Source: Streptomyces physcomitrii (GTDB taxonomy: Bacteria; Actinomycetota; Actinomycetes; Streptomycetales; Streptomycetaceae). Taken from it: DNA of 64,000 bases. Below the pieces are notes generated by a model. It was not told where the DNA came from. It saw only the letters and a program-made list of their open reading frames with translations, and searched no databases. Position 1 is the first letter of the stretch, and the number at the start of each line of letters is the position of its first letter. Both the position numbers and the translations under genes were made by a program. This document shows, piece by piece, positions 45,562-53,206 of this stretch. The DNA is taken from NCBI RefSeq assembly GCF_012273655.1, contig NZ_JAAWWP010000005.1:372001-436000 (forward strand), read 5' to 3'.

Positions 45562-45975
45562 TCAGGAGGCGGGCCCGGTGTGGTGGTTGTGCAGGATCTC
45601 CGGGCTCAGCGTGTCGCCGACCTGGTTGATCAGCTCGGCCATCCGGTAGCTGACCTCGCCGATGTCGGCGTCCCGGGTGGTGGTCACCAGCAGCGAGGCG
45701 CCGCTGGAGACCGCCATCGAGAAGAGGTAGCCGCCTTCCATGGCGGTCAGGCTGTGCTCGACGGGGTCGGCGTTCATCACCTGCGCCGCCCCCGAGAGCA
45801 GGTTGACGATGCCGGACGCGATGGCGGCGAGCCGGTCCGCGTCGTCCCGCTCGACACCGAAGTAGGCGAGGGCGAGTCCGTCCACGGAGACGGCGATGGC
45901 CTGGGTCACTTCCGGCAGGCGACGCGCGAAGCCGCTCAGGATCCAGTTCAGATCTTCGGTGCTTGAGGTGGTCAC
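45562..45975 (-). CDS. Roadblock/LC7 domain protein (CvnB type)
   Basis: 137 aa. LNWILSGFARRLPEVTQAIAVSVDGLALAYF and the later GGYLFSMAVSSGASLLVTTTRDADIGEVSYRMAELI match the roadblock protein of streptomycete conservons. It starts 12 nt after the sensor kinase stop. Conservons normally continue with cvnC (DUF742) and cvnD (small GTPase); here an ABC transporter operon follows instead. Confidence 0.9.
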   Translation of the reverse strand: MTTSSTEDLNWILSGFARRLPEVTQAIAVSVDGLALAYFGVERDDADRLAAIASGIVNLLSGAAQVMNADPVEHSLTAMEGGYLFSMAVSSGASLLVTTTRDADIGEVSYRMAELINQVGDTLSPEILHNHHTGPAS

Positions 45976-45987
45976 GAACAGGCTCCG

Positions 45988-48621
45988 TTAGCTCTGGTCA
46001 TCGGTTCTGTCCGCATCCGCGGGGCGGTTGCGGCGGCTGTTACTGCGGCTGATCCCTTGCGTGTAGGCGGCGAAGACGTCGGAGACCTGCCGGGAGTCCC
46101 GGCGGCGCGGCGCGGGCTTGGCGGGCCGTGCCGTACCGGGTCTGGCCGACGCGGGGCGGGGCTCCGTACCCTCCGCCCTCGCGGCGCCCGGCAGCGGGCG
46201 CTCGGTCATGCTGCCGCCCTTCTGCCGCACCGGCAGCCCGGACCGGCTGAAGCGGGCGGAGTTGTCGCCCCCGGTCTCCCGCTCGGCGGGACGGGCGGCC
46301 TCCTGCGGCCGTTCGCCGCCCGGCGGCCGCGGCGGTCCCCCACGCGGCGGGCCGACGGTGGCGGGGGTCCGCGCCCAGGAGGGCGCGGGCCGGGCCGGGC
46401 CCTCGGCGGGGTGACCCGGGTCCTCGGCGGAGCGCTCGTGGTCCCGCCCCGGGCGGTCCTGCTGCTCCTCGGGCCGCTTGTGGTCCCACGGCTCGCGGTC
46501 CTGGTCCTGACCCTGGCGGTCCGGCGCGGTGCGGGAGGCGGGCCGCTCGGTGCGGAAGGGGTCGCGGGCGGCGGGTGCCGGGCGGCGCGGCGCCCCGGCC
46601 GGGTCCTCGCCCGTCCGTACGGCCGGAGCCGCCGCCGGGTCCTCGGCCGTCGCGCGGATCGCGGGCCGGGGCGGGGCGGCGGGGCCGCTGCGCGGGCGCT
46701 CCTGGAAGACCTCGGGGGCGACCGGGGTGGTCTCCTCCGCGATCTCGGTGAGGATCTCGGTGGGCAGGGTGACCTCGGCGATGATGCCGGGGGCGCCGTC
46801 GCGCAGTTCGACGGCGATACCGTGCCGCCGCGCGAGCCGGGCCACCACGTGCAGACCCATCGCGCGCACGTCGCCGATGTCGGTACGGGTGGAGGCGAGC
46901 GCCGCGTTGCAGCGCGTGCGGCGCTCCGGCGGCATGCCGACGCCCTCGTCGACGACCTGGACCACGGCCCGGTCGTGCAGCCGCCACACCGCGACCCCGA
47001 CATGGGTGCCGGGGGGCGAGAAGTTGGTGGCGTTGTCGAGGAGTTCGGCGAGGATGTGGGCGACGTCGTGCACCACCCGGGCGGCGACGCCGATGCCCTT
47101 CTCGACCACGCCGAGCCGCACCCGCCCGAACTGCTCGATCTGCTGGGCGGCCACCAGGATGACCGTGGAGCAGGGCACGTCGTCGGCGCGCACCCGGCCG
47201 TGTCCGTAACCGCCGAGCACCAGCAGGTTGTTGGTGTTGCGCTCCATGCGGATGGCGAGGTGGTCGAGCGCGAAGAGGGTCTGCATGCGCTCGGGGTCGG
47301 CCTCGTCGCGCTGGACGGTGTCGAGTTCGCGGACCATGACGCTGGTGAGCTGGGCGCCGCGGCGGGCGACGCCCACCAGGGTCTCGGCGAACTGCTCGTG
47401 GAAGCGGGCCTGTTCGGCGGCGAGCCGCACCGCCTCGAAGTGCACCGCGTTGAACGCCTTGCCGACCTCGCCGATCTCGTCCTTGGAGGTGGCCTCGACC
47501 GGGCGGCCCGAGTTCTGCGCGACCTCCTCGGGGCTGGCGCCGCGCAGCGCCCCCGGCTTGGACAGCTGGGCCACCACCTGGGGCAGCGTGGTGTGCGCGA
47601 CCTCGTGGGCCGCGGTCCGCAGGTCCCGCAGGCGGCGGATCATGACCCGGCCGAGCCGGAAGGCGACGAAGACCGCGCCGAAGAGGGTGAGCAGCACGAG
47701 GACGGCCTCGGCGATCGCCCACCAGGCGAGTTCGGTACGGGTGTCGGTGACCGTGTCGTGGAGCGAGTCGTCGACCCGCTTCTCCACCCCGCGCAGCAGG
47801 TCGAGGCGGTCCGAGGTGGCCGCCAGCCAGTCGTCCGTGGAGACGTCGAGTTCCTTGCCCGGCTCGCTGCGCCCGATCTCGTCCTCAAGCCGCTGCGCCT
47901 GCTGGGACTTGGGCCCGGACAGGGCGCGCTCCAGCCAGGTGCGCCACTGCCGGGGGCCGAGGTCGAAGAGGACCGCGGTGGAGTCCGTGTAGCCGAGGCG
48001 GGTCGCGTCGAAGGTGCGCAGCGAGGCGGGGGTGAAGCCGCCGCCCGCCAAGGCGCGCTGCACGGTGACCTGTTGGCGGCCGATGTGCTCGGCGGCGCGG
48101 GACAGGGCGGCGGCGGCCCTGATCCGGTCGGCGATGCCGGCTTCGAGTCCGTCCGAGAGGGCGATGCCGTCGCGGTAGTCGATGAGGTTGGTGATGACGA
48201 TGCGGTAGCCGAACGCCAGGGCGGACAGGGAGCTTTCACCCGAGCGCGCCTGGGCGCGCAGCGAGGGCAGCTCCTCCAGCGAGCCCTTGATCCGGTCGAG
48301 GGCGCCGCGCGCCTTGTCGGGCACCGAGGCCAGATCGCCGGAGAGGCCGCGGAAGTCGGCGAGTCCCCGGTCGGTGGACTGGGAGCTGGCGGAGAAGTCC
48401 TCGGCCTCGCCCTGACCGGCCACCAGCGCGGTCGCGGCGGCCCGCTCGCGCTGCAGGCGGTGCGTCAACTCGGCGGCGGACTGGGCGGCTTCGACCATCG
48501 TCGTCAGCCGATGGGCCTGCAACGCCTGGTTGGTCGCGGGTGCGAGGGCGAGCACGGAGAAGGTCAGTGCCACAAGCAGCGGCACCGCCACGAGAAGCAC
48601 GAGGCGACGGTTGATCGTCAC
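45988..48621 (-). CDS. CvnA-type sensor kinase with nitrate/nitrite-sensing domain
   Basis: 877 aa. Membrane helix at residues 6-28, an outside NIT-type helical domain (about 35-305), a second membrane helix (WAIAEAVLVLLTLFGAVFVAF), a HAMP-like segment, and an ATPase domain with LLDNATNFSPPGTHV, VVDEGVGMPPE and GLHVVARLARRHGIAVELRD. The usual phospho-acceptor His box is not evident, as is typical of CvnA proteins. The C-terminal 270 residues are disordered and Pro/Arg-rich. It presumably signals through the roadblock protein downstream. Confidence 0.88.
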   Translation of the reverse strand: MTINRRLVLLVAVPLLVALTFSVLALAPATNQALQAHRLTTMVEAAQSAAELTHRLQRERAAATALVAGQGEAEDFSASSQSTDRGLADFRGLSGDLASVPDKARGALDRIKGSLEELPSLRAQARSGESSLSALAFGYRIVITNLIDYRDGIALSDGLEAGIADRIRAAAALSRAAEHIGRQQVTVQRALAGGGFTPASLRTFDATRLGYTDSTAVLFDLGPRQWRTWLERALSGPKSQQAQRLEDEIGRSEPGKELDVSTDDWLAATSDRLDLLRGVEKRVDDSLHDTVTDTRTELAWWAIAEAVLVLLTLFGAVFVAFRLGRVMIRRLRDLRTAAHEVAHTTLPQVVAQLSKPGALRGASPEEVAQNSGRPVEATSKDEIGEVGKAFNAVHFEAVRLAAEQARFHEQFAETLVGVARRGAQLTSVMVRELDTVQRDEADPERMQTLFALDHLAIRMERNTNNLLVLGGYGHGRVRADDVPCSTVILVAAQQIEQFGRVRLGVVEKGIGVAARVVHDVAHILAELLDNATNFSPPGTHVGVAVWRLHDRAVVQVVDEGVGMPPERRTRCNAALASTRTDIGDVRAMGLHVVARLARRHGIAVELRDGAPGIIAEVTLPTEILTEIAEETTPVAPEVFQERPRSGPAAPPRPAIRATAEDPAAAPAVRTGEDPAGAPRRPAPAARDPFRTERPASRTAPDRQGQDQDREPWDHKRPEEQQDRPGRDHERSAEDPGHPAEGPARPAPSWARTPATVGPPRGGPPRPPGGERPQEAARPAERETGGDNSARFSRSGLPVRQKGGSMTERPLPGAARAEGTEPRPASARPGTARPAKPAPRRRDSRQVSDVFAAYTQGISRSNSRRNRPADADRTDDQS

Positions 48622-49206
48622 GAGGCACGCCCCTCACCGGAGGCTGATATCACGGACACGCTGAACGCCTAGCTGCGAAGGGGGTGTGGGGACACAGCAC
48701 ATAGGGGTGGTCGACCCCTGCGGTCTCGATCATTTTGCGCCGTCACACTTTGCAACAAGATGACCGAGAAAAACAAACTTGAGCATCAGTAATGTGCGGA
48801 ATGCTCACTAACGAGCAGAATGAAACAGGGGCTCTCGGCCCCGAGACGACTCCTCCTGGCCCGCGCATCTCGTCAGCATCACGCCGCGGGGGCTCACCCG
48901 AGAACCCCCCGGGCACCCCGGTGCGCCCCCTAGGTCTCCGCGGCACCCCCAGCCGCCCCTCCGGGCGGACGGCGGCACCGGCCCGGAGGCCGTTCGCGCG
49001 GGTCCGGCCGGGTGTGCCCGTACCACAGTCCGCGGCGGGCGCAGCGGAGCGCGAACGGCGCACGGCCCGGGGTGGGTTGCCGGTGGCACGCAGGGACGCG
49101 GCACGGCGCGGTGAGCGCACCGCCCGCACCCGCACCGGCGTGCGCCCCCCGCGGTGAAGGGGTGTTGTCCGCTGCGAAACAGGCGTAATAGCAAGGGAGT
49201 TGTACG
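48622..49206. other. Promoter region of the cvnA gene and unexplained sequence
   Basis: No convincing gene of normal size. AT-rich stretch at 48725-48840 contains the inverted repeat TGAGCAT (48780-48786) / ATGCTCA (48801-48807) and, on the minus strand, TTGCAA followed by AAAATGAT-like sequence that could be the cvnA promoter. A plus-strand ATG frame at 48792 has no ribosome site and is Arg/Pro-rich. Confidence 0.5.
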
Positions 49207-49335
49207 GTGAAACGATCGCGCCGGCGTCGGCTCCGGAATGGGCACTCGGTGTCAACTGCCGCTGAAATAGCGCGAGTTCACAGGGCGGGTGCGGTAACAG
49301 TCTGGACAATGCTCTTCCGATGCTCGGTCAGGTAG
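49207..49335 (+). CDS. Possible 42-aa small ORF with complete expression signals
   Basis: GTG 49207 lies 7 nt after AAGGGAG, preceded by TAATAG (possible -10) and TTGTCC. The peptide starts MKRSRRRRLRNG and continues STAAEIARVHRAGAVTVWTML to a TAG. It runs antisense into the thioesterase 3' end. No family recognised; it could be a gene remnant. Confidence 0.3.
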   Translation: MKRSRRRRLRNGHSVSTAAEIARVHRAGAVTVWTMLFRCSVR

Positions 49336-50027
49336 AAGTGGCCGCCCGGGTAAAGGTGCGTACCGCGGAAGTCCTTGGTGTACTCCGCCCAGGCGCTCAG
49401 CTCCCCGGGGTCCACCAGCGGGTCGTCGAGTCCGCCGGAGACCGACAGCGGCACGGGCAGCGGCGGCGCCCCGGCGTCCGGCCGCCAGCCGTCCACCACC
49501 GCGAAGTCCCCGCGCAGCAGCGGGCCGAAGCGCGCCCAGACCGCCGCGTCGTCGAGCAGCCGCGGCGGGCAGGCCCCGGTGGCGCGCAGCCAGTCCCGCA
49601 GCTCCTCCTCGCCGAGCAGATGCCGCGGCGGCTCGTACGGGCGGAAGCGCGAGGGCGGCTGGAAGGCGGAGAGGTGCAGGGCGCGGGGCAGCGGGTCGCC
49701 CTCGGCCAGCAGGCGCCGGGTCAGCTCGTAGGCGAGCAGGGCGCCCATGCTGTGCCCGAAGAGCACGAAGGGGCGGTCCCACCAGTCGGCGAGCTGGGCG
49801 CGCAGGTCGTCCACCAGGGCGGCGCTGTCGCCGAGCAGCGGCTCGGCGCGCCGGTGCGCCCGGCCGGGGTAGTCCGGCAGGCAGACCTCCCAGTCGGCGG
49901 GGAACCGCGCGGCCCAGCCCCGGTAGAGCAGGTGGGAGCCGCCGCCGTGGTGGATCAGGAAGACCCGTACCGCCGGGTCGGCGAGGGGCGCGGGGCGGGT
50001 GAGCCGGGCGGCGGCGGCCGGGCTCAC
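49278..50027 (-). CDS. Type II (editing) thioesterase
   Basis: 249 aa; GTG 50027 overlaps the ketoreductase stop (GTGA). Alpha/beta hydrolase: LIHHGGGSHLLYRGW, LPDYPGRAHRRAEP, the nucleophile FGHSMGALLAYEL (Ser in GHSMG) and GGHFYLTEH with the catalytic His; the Asp position is near SGGLDDPLVDP. Such enzymes clear misprimed acyl chains from carrier proteins or release products. Last gene of the operon. Confidence 0.9.
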   Translation of the reverse strand: MSPAAAARLTRPAPLADPAVRVFLIHHGGGSHLLYRGWAARFPADWEVCLPDYPGRAHRRAEPLLGDSAALVDDLRAQLADWWDRPFVLFGHSMGALLAYELTRRLLAEGDPLPRALHLSAFQPPSRFRPYEPPRHLLGEEELRDWLRATGACPPRLLDDAAVWARFGPLLRGDFAVVDGWRPDAGAPPLPVPLSVSGGLDDPLVDPGELSAWAEYTKDFRGTHLYPGGHFYLTEHRKSIVQTVTAPAL

Positions 50028-50761
50028 AGGGTCAACCCGCCGTCCACGCTGAGGACTTCACCGGTGATGAAGCGGGCCCGGTCGGAGACCAGGAAGGAGA
50101 CCGCGTCCGCCACGTCCTCCGGGCGGCCGAGGCAGCGCAGCGGGGTGCGCCGCAGATGCTGCTCGCGCGCCTTGTCCGGCATCTCGGCGGTCATGTCGGT
50201 CTCGATGAGGCCCGGGGCGACCGAGTTGACGCGGATGTGGAAGCGCCCGTTCTCCTTGGCGAGGGCGCGGGTGAAGCCGAGGATGCCCGCCTTGGAGGCC
50301 GCGTAGTTGGTCTGCCCGATGCCGCCGTGGATCCCCGCGATGGAGGAGATGGTGACGAAGGCGCCCGCGCGGCGCCGCACCATCGGCTGGAGGGCGGCCC
50401 GGCACAGGTGGAAGGTGCCGTCCAGATTGGTGCGCAGCACGGACTCCCACTCGGCGTCCTCCATCAGCGCGAGGGGGCGGTCCCGGGCGATGCCCGCCGC
50501 GGTCACCACCGCCGCGGGGGCGCCGAACTCCTCCACCGCCTCGGCCACGAAGGCGCGTACCGCGGGCCCGTCGGCGACGTCGAGCCGGGTGGCGAGGGTG
50601 CGGGCCCCGGCCTGACGGGCCTCCTCCGCCGCCTCCTGGGCCGCGTCGGTGCGGGTGCGGTAGCAGAAGGCCACGTCGTAGCCGTCCTGGGCGAGGCGGA
50701 CGACGACGGCCCGGCCGATCCCGCGCGAGCCCCCGGAGACCAGGGCGAGCGGGCGGCTCAT
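50024..50761 (-). CDS. 3-oxoacyl-ACP reductase (FabG-type ketoreductase)
   Basis: 245 aa. SGGSRGIG cofactor loop, TAAGIARD, ISSIAGIHGGIGQTNYAASKAGI (Ser, Tyr, Lys), NSVAPGLIETDM and ITGEVLSVDGG, the full FabG signature. ATG overlaps the ACP stop by 4 nt. It reduces the beta-keto group made by the KS/CLF pair. No dehydratase or enoylreductase is present, so products would keep the hydroxyl unless host enzymes act. Confidence 0.92.
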   Translation of the reverse strand: MSRPLALVSGGSRGIGRAVVVRLAQDGYDVAFCYRTRTDAAQEAAEEARQAGARTLATRLDVADGPAVRAFVAEAVEEFGAPAAVVTAAGIARDRPLALMEDAEWESVLRTNLDGTFHLCRAALQPMVRRRAGAFVTISSIAGIHGGIGQTNYAASKAGILGFTRALAKENGRFHIRVNSVAPGLIETDMTAEMPDKAREQHLRRTPLRCLGRPEDVADAVSFLVSDRARFITGEVLSVDGGLTL

Positions 50762-51018
50762 GCCGGGTGCCGCTCGGCCAGGCGGGCGGTGACGAAGCCG
50801 TGCAGCTCGTCGAGGGTCGACACCCCGGAGGCGAGGACCTCCTCGATGGAGATGCCGTAGAGGTTCTCCACCTGGGAGGAGATCTCCAGCTGGACCAGCG
50901 AGTCGACCTCCAGCTCCTCCGCGAAGTCGGCCCGGTCGCCGACCTCTTCGCGGTCGGCCTCCAGCGCGTCGGCGACAATGCCGCGCAGGTCTTCCTTGTT
51001 CACCTCGGTGGCGCTCAA
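50758..51018 (-). CDS. Acyl carrier protein
   Basis: 86 aa from TTG 51018, whose TGA overlap with the CLF gene (TTGA) and GAGAGGAC upstream support it; GTG 51003 gives 81 aa. The phosphopantetheine Ser is in EELEVDSLVQLEISSQVE, with LRGIVADALEADREEVGD before it. A stand-alone ACP carrying the growing chain. DSL in place of DSLD is normal. Confidence 0.9.
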   Translation of the reverse strand: MSATEVNKEDLRGIVADALEADREEVGDRADFAEELEVDSLVQLEISSQVENLYGISIEEVLASGVSTLDELHGFVTARLAERHPA

Positions 51019-52037
51019 CTCTGCTCTGTCCTCTCGGAGTTCGGTGGTACGTATCGGGTCAGGAGCAGCGCCGCGGCGGTCTCGGGCCCGCCGCCCGCAC
51101 TCGCCAGGACCGTCTCGGCACGGGTGGCGTCCAGGTGCGCCACCGCGGCGGCGCACTGCACCACGCCGAGGGCCCCGGAGAGCGGACCGAGCGCCTGCTC
51201 GACATCCAGCCGGGGCGCGCCCGCGGTCAACTCCTCCTCCCCGGCTTGCTGTTCGCCGGTGAGCCACAGGTCCACCGGCCCTTCGAGCGGCGCGGCCAGG
51301 CCCCCGGCGGCCTCGGCCGCGGCCTGTGCCGCCGAGGAGGCCCTGCCGCAGGCGGCGAGGAGGGCCCGCGGATGCGCGCCGCGCGCGGCGGCGTCCTCGG
51401 CGCGCTCCAGGACGACCGCCGCGGCGGCGTCCGTGGTCTCCCGGCCGAGCAGCCGGGTGACCGCGGGGCCCGAGGGCTCCACGCCGACCACCAGGACGGT
51501 ACGGGCCCGCCCCGCGGCGAGCAGCACCCGGGCCCAGAACAGCGCGTCCAGGCCGCTGCTCTGACCGTTGCAGACGGTCAGGCTCGGTCCGCGCAGGCCG
51601 TGCCGGATCGCCAGATAGCCCGCGCAGACATTGCTCGACGTCCCCGGCAGCCCGAGCGGGGTCAGCCCGGTGACGCCCTCCCGGGCGATGGTGTCGCTGA
51701 GGGCGGCGACCGTGTCCAGGGTGCCGAGGGTGCTGCTGACGACCACCGCCGCGGTGTCCGCCTCCCCCGTGAACCCGCCGTCCGCGTCGAGGAGTTGAGC
51801 CTCCGTGAGGGCGGGCGCCGCGGCGCGCAGCGCCAGCCGGGAGGCCCGGTCCAGGTTGCGCAGCTCGCGGCCCTTGAGCCCGGTGACCGGGTCGAACCCC
51901 CCTGGCCCGTACGGCGGTCGGCGGAGCAGATCGGCCGGTCCGGTCAGGCCGGTGACGGCGGTCCCGGTGCCGGTGACGACGACCGGGGCCGCGCTCGCCG
52001 GCAGGGCGCGCAGCGGCAGCGGGCCGGGGGCCGTCAC
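51015..52037 (-). CDS. Chain-length-factor-like ketosynthase (KS-beta), active-site Cys replaced by Gln
   Basis: 340 aa from GTG 52037, overlapping the KS stop (GTGA). Ketosynthase fold, but at the nucleophile elbow the sequence is GPSLTVCNGQSSGLDALFWA: aligned to GPSISIATACTSG of FabF the catalytic Cys position is Gln. This Gln is the hallmark of chain length factors in type II polyketide synthases. It is shorter than usual (about 410), with compressed N-terminal and C-terminal parts. It should pair with the KS gene just upstream to form the KS-CLF heterodimer. Confidence 0.85.
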   Translation of the reverse strand: MTAPGPLPLRALPASAAPVVVTGTGTAVTGLTGPADLLRRPPYGPGGFDPVTGLKGRELRNLDRASRLALRAAAPALTEAQLLDADGGFTGEADTAAVVVSSTLGTLDTVAALSDTIAREGVTGLTPLGLPGTSSNVCAGYLAIRHGLRGPSLTVCNGQSSGLDALFWARVLLAAGRARTVLVVGVEPSGPAVTRLLGRETTDAAAAVVLERAEDAAARGAHPRALLAACGRASSAAQAAAEAAGGLAAPLEGPVDLWLTGEQQAGEEELTAGAPRLDVEQALGPLSGALGVVQCAAAVAHLDATRAETVLASAGGGPETAAALLLTRYVPPNSERTEQS

Positions 52038-53206
52038 GCGGCCTCCACCATGGCCACCGCGTTGATCCCGCCGAGGCCGAAGGCGTTGACCTGGACGATC
52101 CGGGGCGCGGCGGCGACGGCGGCGCCGCGCACCAGGCGCAGCCCGGCGGCCTCCGGTATCGGCTCGGTCAGCCCGTGCACCGGCGGCACCGTCCCGCGCC
52201 GCGCGGCGAGCACCCCCATGACGAGGCTGAGCAGCCCGGAGCCGCCCAGGGTGTGCCCGGTCAGCGATTTGATCGCGGTCATCAGCGGGCCGCCGGAGCC
52301 GGGGAAGATCCGGCCGAGCACGGCGGCCTCGGTCTCGTCGTTGCGCGGGGTGCCGCTGCCGTGGCACATCACCAGGTCCACGTCCGCGGGCCCGAGCCCG
52401 GCCCGCCGGTGGGCCTCCCGTACCACCCAGTCGATGCCCTCGGCGTCGGGCGCCGTGGCGTGCCGGGCGTCGCAGTTGACGCCGACCGAGCGCAGCCGGG
52501 CGTGCACCCGGGGCGCGCCGGTGCTGCCGGCGCCGGTGTCAACGGCGGTGTCGGCGCTGCGGCGCAGCACCACGGCGACCGCGCCCTCGCCCATCAGCAT
52601 GCCCTTGTGGGTGGTGTCGAAGGGCCGCAGGGCGCGCGGGATCTCGTTCTGCACCCGGTCCAGGGTGCCGAAGGCGCTCTCGGTCATCGAGTCGCTGCCC
52701 GCGACCACCACGGTGTCGGCCATGCCGAGGGCGAGCAGGTCGGTGCCGAGGGCCAGCGCGCCGAGCGAGGCCGAGCAGGCGTTGGCGAAGGTGTGCGCGT
52801 CCTCGGCGCCGAAGGCCGCGCCGAGGGCGGGCCCGAAGTGCAGGGCGGCCGGGTCCAGGGCGGTGCCCTCGCGCCACCAGAGTTCGGCGCTGCGCTGCTC
52901 CCGCAGGGTGGTGCCGACCAGCACCGGGATCCGGCCGAGCCCCCCGTCGGTGCCCGCGTCGAGGCCCGCGTCGGCGAGGGCCTGCCGGACGGCGGTGGTC
53001 AGCCAGCGGGTCGCGCGCAGCGGTTCGTCGGCGCCGTCCGCGGGCCGGTCGTCGATCTCGTAGGCGTAGCCGCCGCGGTAGCGGGTGCGGTCGAAGGCGC
53101 GCAGCGGGGCGCGGCTCTCCCGGCTCGCGCACAGCGCCTCGAAGACGGCCCCGGGGCTGTCGCCCAGATTGGCGACCGCTCCCATGCCGATGATGTCCCA
53201 GCTCAC
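52034..53206 (-). CDS. Ketosynthase alpha (KAS II-like)
   Basis: 390 aa from GTG 53206, overlapping the ligase stop (GTGA). Catalytic Cys in FANACSASLGALALG, first His in CHGSGTPRND, and AIKSLTGHTLGGSG with Lys and second His; NAFGLGGINAV at the C-terminus. Catalytically complete, so it should elongate the chain on ACP together with the Gln-containing partner. A typical KS-alpha sequence with Thr-Pro-Arg instead of the usual Thr-x-Thr after the His. Confidence 0.92.
   Translation of the reverse strand: MSWDIIGMGAVANLGDSPGAVFEALCASRESRAPLRAFDRTRYRGGYAYEIDDRPADGADEPLRATRWLTTAVRQALADAGLDAGTDGGLGRIPVLVGTTLREQRSAELWWREGTALDPAALHFGPALGAAFGAEDAHTFANACSASLGALALGTDLLALGMADTVVVAGSDSMTESAFGTLDRVQNEIPRALRPFDTTHKGMLMGEGAVAVVLRRSADTAVDTGAGSTGAPRVHARLRSVGVNCDARHATAPDAEGIDWVVREAHRRAGLGPADVDLVMCHGSGTPRNDETEAAVLGRIFPGSGGPLMTAIKSLTGHTLGGSGLLSLVMGVLAARRGTVPPVHGLTEPIPEAAGLRLVRGAAVAAAPRIVQVNAFGLGGINAVAMVEAA

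Noticed and set aside
48743..49309. 188-aa minus-strand and 121-aa plus-strand frames in the cvnA upstream region
   Set aside because: No ribosome site; Arg/Pro/Ala-rich shadow composition.
51015..52367. 450-aa version of the chain-length-factor gene
   Set aside because: The first 110 residues are the KS gene out of frame; the GTG at 52037 overlaps the KS stop.
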